From contig CAVXKY010000017.1 in assembly GCA_963762425.1 (NCBI GenBank), positions 21,936 to 85,935 on the forward strand: a stretch of DNA of 64,000 bases. The letters are read 5' to 3'. Below are positions 8,577-15,531 of the stretch, one piece after another. Position 1 is the first letter of the stretch, and each line of letters begins with the position of its first letter. The notes beneath the pieces are model-generated. The model was not told the origin of the DNA. It did no database searches and saw only the letters and a list, made by a program, of their open reading frames with translations. The stretch comes from REEB95 sp963762425. GTDB taxonomy: Bacteria > Pseudomonadota > Alphaproteobacteria > ATCC43930 > CGMCC-115725. The position numbers and the translations under genes were made by a program.

Positions 8577-8834
8577 ATGGCGAAGTCCGAATCGCCGCGC
8601 GAGATCGACCTGGAATGGCGGCTTGAAGGACATCTCGTCGCCGCCATGCGCGCGGTGTGGAACACGCGGGCGCCCTTCGTCTCGGTCTGGCGCGGCGACA
8701 AGAACGGCATCGGCGCGTTCGAAAAGCGGCAGCTGGCCGATTGGCTGTCATCCAAGGAAGGCCAGGCGGCCATTGCCGGCTATACCGTGGGCGGCGAAAA
8801 ATTGTTTCATCCCGAGGCTGATCCCAAGCCTTGA
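8577..8834 (+). pseudogene. Relic of a TupA-like tungstate-binding protein
   Basis: An 85-codon open frame starting MAKSESPREIDLEWRLEG. Its middle, TRAPFVSVWRGDKNGIGAFE, resembles the TupA segment APFVSRGDxSGTHxxE. Its end, DWLSSKEGQAAIAGYTVGG followed by EKLFHPEADP, resembles the TupA C-terminus (FxDWLxSPEGQxxI...LFFPxA). In a full TupA these are separated by about 100 residues, here by almost none, and there is no signal peptide. I infer an internally deleted remnant. It could still be expressed as a small protein. ATG 8577 lacks a good ribosome-binding site. Confidence 0.5.
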
Positions 8835-9050
8835 AAGAAAAAGGAAATAGGGGCCGGCTATATAGTTTCATGATTCCATATTTTAGTGTGGGGTCTTTCC
8901 GCCCATGAGCTTGTCCACCGGTTTTTTGGGTTATTCCCGTGCAAAAAAAGAGTTGGAATAATGTAATAGCGTGCTAACCAATATCGATAAGAAGAGCCAG
9001 GAGGTTCAAGCCTCCGGCCGTGGCAATAAACATTGAGAGGGGAACCCTAC

Positions 9051-10421
9051 ATGTCGTTTCTCGACAAGCAACATACTATCGCGCCGCCGGGCTATAGCCG
9101 GTGGCTCATACCGCCGGCCGCGCTGTGCATCCATCTCTGCATCGGCCAGGCCTATGCCTTCAGCGTGTTCAACCTGCCGATGACCAGGCTCCTCGGCATC
9201 ACCACATCGACGCCCGATGATTGGAAGCTGACCGATCTCGGCTGGATCTTCAGCATCGGCATCTTCTTCCTCGGGGCATCGGCGGCCTTGCTCGGCCGCT
9301 GGGTCGAGGATGGCGGGCCGCGCCGCGCCATGTTCGCCGCGGCGTGCTGTTTCGGCGGCGGATTCATCGTTTCCGCCTTCGGCGTCTACATCCACAACAT
9401 CTGGGTGGTTTATCTGGGATATGGCGTGATCGGCGGCTTCGGCCTGGGCCTCGGCTATATCTCGCCGGTTTCGACGCTGATCAAATGGTTCCCCGACCGG
9501 CCCGGCATGGCCACCGGCATGGCCATCATGGGCTTCGGCGGCGGCGCCTTCATCGCCTCGCCGCTTTCGGTGTGGCTGATGGCCAGGTTCTCGACCCCGA
9601 CCCATATCGGCGTGATGGAGACCTTCATCGCCCTGGGCATCATCTATTTCTGCTTCATGATGGTCGGCTCGATCATCGTGCGGATTCCGGCGCCGGGCTG
9701 GAAACCCGAGGGCTATGTCGCCCCGGCGCAGCCCAAGAAGCTGGTCACCACCCGTAACGTCTACGTCTATCAGGCGCTGAAGACGCCGCAGTTCTGGCTG
9801 ATCTGGTGGATGCTCTGCCTCAACGTCACCGCCGGCATCGGCGTGCTGGGCCAGGCTTCGGCCATGAGCCAGGAGATGTTCCCGGGCAAGGTCAGCGTGA
9901 CGGCCGCTGCCGGGTTCGTCGGATTGATGAGTCTCTTCAACATGATGGGCCGGTTCTTCTGGGCCTCCACGTCGGACCTCATCGGCCGGAAGAACACCTA
10001 TTTCTGCTTCTTCGTCATCGGCATGGTGCTCTATTCGCTGGTGCCGACGACCGGCGCCATCGGCAGCGTCACCGGATTCGTGCTCTGCTTCCTGGTGATC
10101 ATCAGCATGTATGGCGGCGGCTTCGCCACCGTGCCGGCCTATCTCAAGGACATGTTCGGCACGCGCTACGTCGGCGCCATCCACGGCATGCTGATCACCG
10201 CCTGGTCGATGGCGGGAATCTTCGGCCCGGTGCTGGTCAACTACATCCGTCAGTATCAGATCGATCACGGCGTGCCCAAGGCGGATGCCTACAACGTCAC
10301 CATGTACGTGATGGCGGGGCTTCTGGTCATCGGTTTCTTCTGCAATCTGTTCGTGAAGGCCGTGCATGAGCGGCACTACATGAAACACGAGCGGGCCGAT
10401 GCCATGGGCATGGCGGATTAA
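9051..10421 (+). CDS. Oxalate/formate-type antiporter, MFS superfamily (OFA family)
   Basis: Inner-membrane transporter of 456 residues with about 12 hydrophobic helices. OFA-family features include GYSRWLIPPAALCIHLCIGQ, YAFSVFNLPM, GFGLGLGYISPVSTLIKWFP and RPGMATGMAIMGFGGGA in the first half and GRFFWASTSDLIGRKNTYF at the central loop. OFA proteins exchange oxalate, formate or related monocarboxylates. The downstream formate dehydrogenase makes formate the likely substrate, which is inference. ATG 9051 is chosen over 9033 because it matches the family start and follows a GAGAGGGG stretch. The small subunit gene follows 12 bases later. The 215 bases upstream hold no gene. Confidence 0.9.
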   Translation: MSFLDKQHTIAPPGYSRWLIPPAALCIHLCIGQAYAFSVFNLPMTRLLGITTSTPDDWKLTDLGWIFSIGIFFLGASAALLGRWVEDGGPRRAMFAAACCFGGGFIVSAFGVYIHNIWVVYLGYGVIGGFGLGLGYISPVSTLIKWFPDRPGMATGMAIMGFGGGAFIASPLSVWLMARFSTPTHIGVMETFIALGIIYFCFMMVGSIIVRIPAPGWKPEGYVAPAQPKKLVTTRNVYVYQALKTPQFWLIWWMLCLNVTAGIGVLGQASAMSQEMFPGKVSVTAAAGFVGLMSLFNMMGRFFWASTSDLIGRKNTYFCFFVIGMVLYSLVPTTGAIGSVTGFVLCFLVIISMYGGGFATVPAYLKDMFGTRYVGAIHGMLITAWSMAGIFGPVLVNYIRQYQIDHGVPKADAYNVTMYVMAGLLVIGFFCNLFVKAVHERHYMKHERADAMGMAD

Positions 10422-10433
10422 GGAGGAAGGAAC

Positions 10434-10559
10434 ATGGCAACCAAGGATCAATCCAGCGGCAACGGCCTCAAGCTTCTGCTCGCCTGGGGCTTCGTCGGCA
10501 TTCCCCTTGCTTGGGGCGTGATCGAGACGATCAACAACGCGATGAAGCTGTTCCAGTAG
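10434..10559 (+). CDS. MFS transporter small subunit
   Basis: A 41-residue protein preceded by a perfect AGGAGG at 10422-10427. It has a short polar N-terminus (MATKDQSSGNG), one hydrophobic helix (KLLLAWGFVGIPLAWGVIET) and ends INNAMKLFQ. This matches the very small partner proteins found next to OFA-type MFS transporters, typically 40-50 residues with LAWxxVGIPLxWGV and a terminal MKLF. A single inner-membrane helix is expected. It may stabilise or modulate the antiporter; the role is not established here. A strong terminator follows. Confidence 0.85.
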   Translation: MATKDQSSGNGLKLLLAWGFVGIPLAWGVIETINNAMKLFQ

Positions 10560-10574
10560 CGAACGCTTCGCAAC

Positions 10575-10617
10575 AAACGAGCGGGCCGGCCCGGCTTGGG
10601 CCGGCCCGTTTCGTTTG
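10575..10617 (+). terminator. Rho-independent terminator after the antiporter pair
   Basis: CGGGCCGGCCC and GGGCCGGCCCG form an 11-base stem around a five-base loop (about 10582-10608). It is flanked by AAACGA and TCGTTT, which extend the pairing and provide the T-rich tail. Confidence 0.8.
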
Positions 10618-10741
10618 TGACACGCCGAAGTAAAGCCGATCGCGGCTTGGATCGATCAACCGCCGAAAACGCCGAACATTCAACCTTGAATTCCACACTA
10701 TACCGTCCCACTATCCCCGGCACGTTTCGGGGGGCGGACCC

Positions 10742-12458
10742 GTGCAAGCTGGGAAATTCGCGCTGCAGGCAGTCGTCTTGGCGATGATCCTCGCGGGGAT
10801 GCAGGTCGCGGGCGCCCGCGCCGCGGATCTCGACAACGCGGCGTGTCTCGGTTGCCATGGCAACCCGGGATTCGCGGGCCCGGGCGCCAACGGACAGATG
10901 ATTTCGCTGTCCGTGCCGGCGGACCAGTTCGGCCACAGCGTTCACGGCAATCTCCAATGCGTCGCGTGCCACACGGATATTACCGAAGTGCCGCATCAGA
11001 ACGCGCCGATGACGCAAGCCGCGTTGCGCCAGCAAATTCCCAAACTCTGCGGCAGCTGTCATGCCGACGCGCTGAATGCCTACCTAGGCTCCGTCCACGG
11101 CAAGCAAGTGATGGAAGGGGGCAATGCCAATGCCGCAATCTGCACGGATTGCCACACCGCGCACGCCGTCACTCCCCCGCAACTGGCCGCGACCCGCCTC
11201 GCCATCGCCAAGGACTGCGGCGCTTGCCATGCCAAGGCCTTGGAAGGCTATAGGGAAACCTATCACGGCCAGGTTTTCGGCCTGGGCTATGCCGATATCG
11301 CGACCTGTTCCGACTGCCACAGCGGCCACGCGATCCTGCCCGCGAGCGATCCGGCTTCGAGCGTGTCGTCAGGCCAACCTCCTGAACACCTGCCGGAATT
11401 GCCATCGGGACACGCCCCCCGGATTCGCCACCTTCCAGGCGCATGCCACGACGGACGATTATGCCCAATATCCCTATACCTGGCTCGCATCGAAGTTCGT
11501 GTTGATGCTGATCGTCGTCACCTTCGGGACCTTCTGGACGCATTCGGCGCTTTGGTTCTACCGCGAACTCCGCGACCGCCAGCAGCGCAAGATGAGATCG
11601 CACGTGCGGGCGGACGCCCTGCCGCAAAGAGAAGGCCAATATTACCGGCGTTGGAGCGCCGCCTGGCGGTGGGCCCATCTTCTGTTCGCGCTCTCCGTGA
11701 TCCTGCTGGTTTTGACCGGCATCCCGTTGCTCTATCCGAACACCGCCTGGGCGCCGGTGCTCGAAGCGGCATTGGGCGGTCCGGTGATCGCCGGCATGGT
11801 GCACCGGGTTTCCGCCGTCGTCATGATCGCGGTCTTCGCCGTGCATCTGGTCTATGTCGCCATCCACCTCGCGCGGAATTGGAAGACCTTCAAATTGTTC
11901 GGGCCCTACTCCCTGTTGCCGACCTTGCAAGACGGCAAAGACCTGATCGCCATGCTCAAATGGTTTTTCGGTTATGGCCCGCGGCCGGTATTCGACCATT
12001 GGAACTATCAGCAGAAATTCGACTACTGGGCGCCGTTCTGGGGCATTACCATGCTCGTCGGGACCGGCGCCATGTTGTGGTTCAAGGCGCTCACCGGCGC
12101 CTACCTGCCGGGATGGGCCATCAACGTCGCCACCGTCGTCCACGGCGACGAGGCCTTGCTCGCCGCCATCTACCTTTTCACCATTCACTACTTCGCCAAT
12201 CACTGGCGGCCGGACAAGTTCCCGCTCGATATCGTGATCTTCACCGGGTCGATGCCGATCGAGGAGTTCAAGCGCGAATACGCCGTCGAATACGCCCGCT
12301 TGGTGGAAACCGGACGGCTCCAGGACAATCTGGTGGACGCACCGTCGCGGCCGATGACGCTCGGCTCCAAAATCCTGGGCTTCAGCCTCGTGGCCATCGG
12401 GCTGGTGCTGCTGGTTTTGATGGCGATCGGGATCGGCGGAAATATGATGACCGGGTAG
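10742..12458 (+). CDS. CbcL-like seven-haem cytochrome c fused to a membrane cytochrome b (one frameshift)
   Basis: A signal peptide is followed by seven CxxCH haem motifs: CLGCH, CVACH, CGSCH, CTDCH, CGACH, CSDCH and CRNCH, the last before HRDTPPGF. Then come about five membrane helices with the histidines of an HydC/FdnI-type dihaem cytochrome b (RWAHLLFALSVILLVLTG, MVHRVSAVVMIAVFAVHLVY, FTIHYFANHWRPDKFPLD). A one-base shift near 11360 splits the haem domain from the rest. Total length is about 572 residues. The layout, periplasmic multihaem c domain plus cytochrome b, matches the CbcL design known in Geobacter. It likely moves electrons between the quinone pool and periplasmic carriers. 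It starts the plus-strand set with cytochrome c and the prenyltransferase and faces the formate dehydrogenase genes. GTG 10742 follows a G-rich site. Confidence 0.8.
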
Positions 12459-12528
12459 ACGCCGTTCTCCGAAACCCCGATGCGGGAGAAACCCTTCTTC
12501 CCCGATGAAATCAACGATGGAGGTTCGA

Positions 12529-12822
12529 ATGAAGATGTTGCAATTGGGTGTTGCCCTCGGCGTGATCTTTCTGCTGACGGCCGGGGCGCGCGCGCAAGAC
12601 GCCAGCCAGCTGGCCCAGGGAAAGGGCTGTTTGGGCTGTCATGCCGTCGATCAGAAGAAAGTGGGCCCGAGCTTCAAGGACATCGCGGCGAAGTATAAGG
12701 GTCAGTCCGATGCGGCGGCGAAGCTGGCGGCCGAACTCAAGAACGGAACCGGCCACATGAAGATCAACGCGACCGACGCCGAGCTGCAGCAACTGATCGC
12801 TTACGTGCTGGCGACCCCATAA
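12529..12822 (+). CDS. Class I cytochrome c (c552-like), periplasmic
   Basis: A 97-residue exported cytochrome. The signal peptide (MKMLQLGVALGVIFLLTAGARA) ends before QDASQ. The single haem motif CLGCH lies near residue 38 and the axial methionine in GTGHMKINATDAEL near residue 77, the usual c552 layout. ATG 12529 is chosen because GGAGG lies at 12519-12523; upstream in-frame starts at 12505 and 12517 lack this. It is a probable electron acceptor or donor for the CbcL-like protein encoded just upstream, inferred from neighbourhood. It ends 29 bases before the prenyltransferase gene. Confidence 0.88.
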   Translation: MKMLQLGVALGVIFLLTAGARAQDASQLAQGKGCLGCHAVDQKKVGPSFKDIAAKYKGQSDAAAKLAAELKNGTGHMKINATDAELQQLIAYVLATP

Positions 12823-12851
12823 CGGCCGCGGCGAGCGGACAAATCACCGGT

Positions 12852-13796
12852 ATGCGATCCGCGTCGCCGCTGTCCCGGCGGGAGTTGTGGGTCAACCTTT
12901 TTTTGTATCCGACCCACACCCTGACGACCGCCGCGGCGCCGGTCCTGGTCGGGATCGGGCTCGCAATCCACGATCGCGTCTTCGCGCTGCTGCCCGCTCT
13001 GGTCGGATTTCTCGCGAGCTGGCTCTTGCATGTCGGCGGCGTCTTCATCGACAATTACGAACTTCTCGTCCGGCATCCGGACAACCGCGAACACCCCGAG
13101 CTGATCGAAGCCATCGAAAAAGGCACGCTCTCGCTGCCCGTGCTCCGGGGCGCGATCGCTTTTTGCTACGGCGCGGCCGTGTTGACCGGGCCCTATCTTC
13201 TGCATGTCGGCGGTCCTTTCGTCGTGGTGTTCGCGATTCTCGGCATTGTCTCGAGCTGGTCTTATGCGGGCGGCCCGCTCGCCTATGCCCGGCTCGGGCT
13301 CGCCGATCCGATCTTCTTCGTCATGTTCGGCATCGTCGCGGTGGTCGGAACCTATTACATCCAGGCGGCGCCGCTCTATCCGTCCCCGTCGGATTGGCTG
13401 CCCGCCGCCCCGGCGCTTCCCTTGAACGCTTTCGTGCTCGGCCTGCCCGTGGGCGCGCTGGTCGTCAATGTTCTACTGATCGACGACATGCGCGATCACG
13501 TCCACGACCGGGCGAAGGGATGGCGCACCGGCTCCGTGCGCTTCGGGATAGGCTGGACCCGCTTTGAGATCGCCGCGCTGACGGCGTTCGCCTACGTCAT
13601 CCCCTTCTGGTTCTGGCTCGGCCGGGGATTCAGCCCCTGGGTCCTGCTGCCCTTGCTCACCCTGCCGCTGGCGATACGCGTCGCGCGCGTCATTGCCACG
13701 CGCGACCGGTTCGAGGATTTGTTTCCCATGACGCCGAAAGCCGCGTCGCTGGCGGTCATCTACGCCGCGCTCTTGGCGGTTGGAATCGCGCTCTGA
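12852..13796 (+). CDS. UbiA-superfamily prenyltransferase, MenA-like
   Basis: A 314-residue integral membrane protein with about eight to nine hydrophobic helices. The first aspartate-rich region is FIDNYELLVRHPDNREHPE near residue 62. The second is LLIDDMRDHVHDRAKGWRT near residue 213, which resembles the NNIRDxxxDxxAGKRTL motif of MenA (1,4-dihydroxy-2-naphthoate polyprenyltransferase). Fold and metal-binding motifs indicate prenyl transfer to an aromatic or related acceptor; the acceptor is unknown. It is not obviously a housekeeping ubiA or cyoE. Its place beside two cytochromes and convergent with fdhC suggests a role in making or modifying a lipid electron carrier for this chain. ATG 12852 is taken as start. 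The gene is intact. Confidence 0.8.
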   Translation: MRSASPLSRRELWVNLFLYPTHTLTTAAAPVLVGIGLAIHDRVFALLPALVGFLASWLLHVGGVFIDNYELLVRHPDNREHPELIEAIEKGTLSLPVLRGAIAFCYGAAVLTGPYLLHVGGPFVVVFAILGIVSSWSYAGGPLAYARLGLADPIFFVMFGIVAVVGTYYIQAAPLYPSPSDWLPAAPALPLNAFVLGLPVGALVVNVLLIDDMRDHVHDRAKGWRTGSVRFGIGWTRFEIAALTAFAYVIPFWFWLGRGFSPWVLLPLLTLPLAIRVARVIATRDRFEDLFPMTPKAASLAVIYAALLAVGIAL

Positions 13797-13822
13797 CCGC
13801 CTTTACGGGATCGCGGCTTCGC

Positions 13823-14846
13823 CTAATCTCCGGAGGTTGCCGGCCGTTGGCGCGCTGCCGGGCTGGGCGATGTCCGGGAGCGCTCCTCCTCGAGCCACAG
13901 GCTGTGATGCTCCTTGGCCCAATTGACGTCGACCGTGCCTTCGCCCATGGACTCGAACGCGCCTTCCATGCCGACCGTGCCGAGATAGATGTGCGCGAGC
14001 ATGGCGGCGATGAAGCACACCGCGAAGATGCTGTGCGCCACTTCGGCCCATTGCATGTTGTGAACGTCCGTTCCATAGAACGGGAAGATCAGCAGATAGC
14101 CGCTCACCGCGATCGCGCCGCCGGCCAGACAGATGCCCCAGAACAGCATCTTCTCGCCGGCATTGAATTTGCCGGCCGGCGGATGATCGCCTTTCTTGCC
14201 GAACATGCCGCCGCCGCGCTTCAGCCATTCGATGTCGACCTTCATGGCGGGAAGGTTCTGGACCGCCCACATGAAGAACATCAGGACGAGGCCGAGCGTG
14301 AACGGGAAGCTCAGGAAGTTATGGGCGTATTTCGCCCATTCCGACAGGGTGGTATAGGCCTCGGGACTCATCAAGGGCAGCAGCAGCACCCGGCCGAAGG
14401 TGATGTTGAGCCCGGAGAGCGCGAGGATGACGAAACAGGTGGCCATCATCCAATGCACGGACCGCTCGTAAGCGCTGAAGCGCACGATCTTGCGTCCCGA
14501 GCGCCCGCCGTCGATGCGCATCTTGCCGTGCGTCAGATAGTAGAAAACGAGCAGCGCAAAAACGCCGAGAATCACGACGCCGGCGATCCAGCGCAGCGTC
14601 ACCTCATGGTAGTGTGCGCCACTCTCGTCCCTGCGGCTGCTCGATCGTGTAGGATTTGACATCGGGGATGCTGCCGAGGCCCCGGATCGTATGCAGCTGC
14701 TGCAGCAGCTGCTCCTCGCTGACCGCGCTCGCGTTCGGATCGACCGAGTTCGGCTGCTGCGCCGCCGCCGGCTGCCACGACATGGCGGCCGCGACGAGCA
14801 TCAAGGCGCCAACGACGTTACGAAGTCTGGCAAGAAGCGTCGTCAT
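13823..14846 (-). CDS. fdhC: Formate dehydrogenase gamma subunit, cytochrome b556 (one frameshift)
   Basis: Membrane subunit that passes electrons from the iron-sulfur subunit to quinone. It starts MTTLLARLRNVVGALMLVAA (signal-like) at 14846 after GGGAGG. A periplasmic stretch typical of alphaproteobacterial FdhC (PNSVDPNASAVSEEQLLQQL, IEQPQGREWR) precedes the four-helix cytochrome b core. Haem-ligand histidines are expected in RSVHWMMATCFVILALSGL, KYAHNFLSFPF and VAHSIFAVCFIAAMLAHIYL. A single-base shift near 14615 separates the extension from the core, which starts HEVTLRWIAGVVILGVFALL. The restored length is about 340 residues. It is last in the fdhA-fdhB-fdhC order and convergent with the prenyltransferase. 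Confidence 0.9.
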
Positions 14847-14919
14847 GGCAATTCCTCCCAATTCCGGCTCGTTGTCGACTTTCCGGCGGCGTCCCATCAT
14901 CCGGGCCGCCGCCGAAACC

Positions 14920-15516
14920 TCACGACGTGATCGTCTCGCGATACGCGGTCTTCCAGCCCCAGGCGCCGGAGCCGTAACCGCGCTTCACCACCCGTTCCTT
15001 GTAGATCTGCGCGATGACGTCGCCGTCGCCGGCAAGCAAGGCCTTGGTCGAGCACATTTCCGCGCATAGCGGCAGCTTGCCCTCGGCCAGGCGGTCGGCG
15101 CCGTATTTTTCGTACTGGGCCGCGGTGTTGTTCGGCTCCGGACCGCCGGCGCAGAACGTGCATTTGTCCATCTTGCCGCGCGTGCCGAAATTGCCGACCC
15201 GCGGATATTGCGGCGCGCCGAACGGGCAGGCATAGAAGCAATAGCCGCAGCCGATGCAGATGTCCTTCGAATGCAGCACGACCGCGTCGGCGGTGGTGTA
15301 GAAGGCATTGACCGGACACACCGCCTGGCACGGCGCGTCGGTGCAATGCATGCAGGCCATCGACACCGAGCGTTCGCCCGGCTTGCCGTCGTTGAGGGTG
15401 ACGACGCGCCGGCGGTTGATGCCCCACGGCACCTCGTTCTCGTTCTTGCAGGCGGTGGTGCAGGCGTTGCAGTCGATGCAGCGGTCGGCGTCGCAGAGAA
15501 ATTTCATTCGAGCCAT
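14920..15516 (-). CDS. fdhB: Formate dehydrogenase beta subunit, four [4Fe-4S] clusters
   Basis: A 198-residue polyferredoxin subunit carrying electrons from the catalytic subunit to FdhC. Cluster cysteines are visible as CIDCNACTTAC near residue 13, CMHCTDAPCQAVCP near 55, CIGCGYCFYACP near 87, and CTFC with a later LCAEMC near 120-155. It lacks the long C-terminal transmembrane helix of E. coli FdnH, so it must be held by FdhA and FdhC alone. ATG 15516 follows AAGGGGAGGGG. It is intact and lies 15 bases after fdhA. Confidence 0.94.
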   Translation of the reverse strand: MARMKFLCDADRCIDCNACTTACKNENEVPWGINRRRVVTLNDGKPGERSVSMACMHCTDAPCQAVCPVNAFYTTADAVVLHSKDICIGCGYCFYACPFGAPQYPRVGNFGTRGKMDKCTFCAGGPEPNNTAAQYEKYGADRLAEGKLPLCAEMCSTKALLAGDGDVIAQIYKERVVKRGYGSGAWGWKTAYRETITS

Positions 15517-15531
15517 GGCGTTCCCCTCCCC

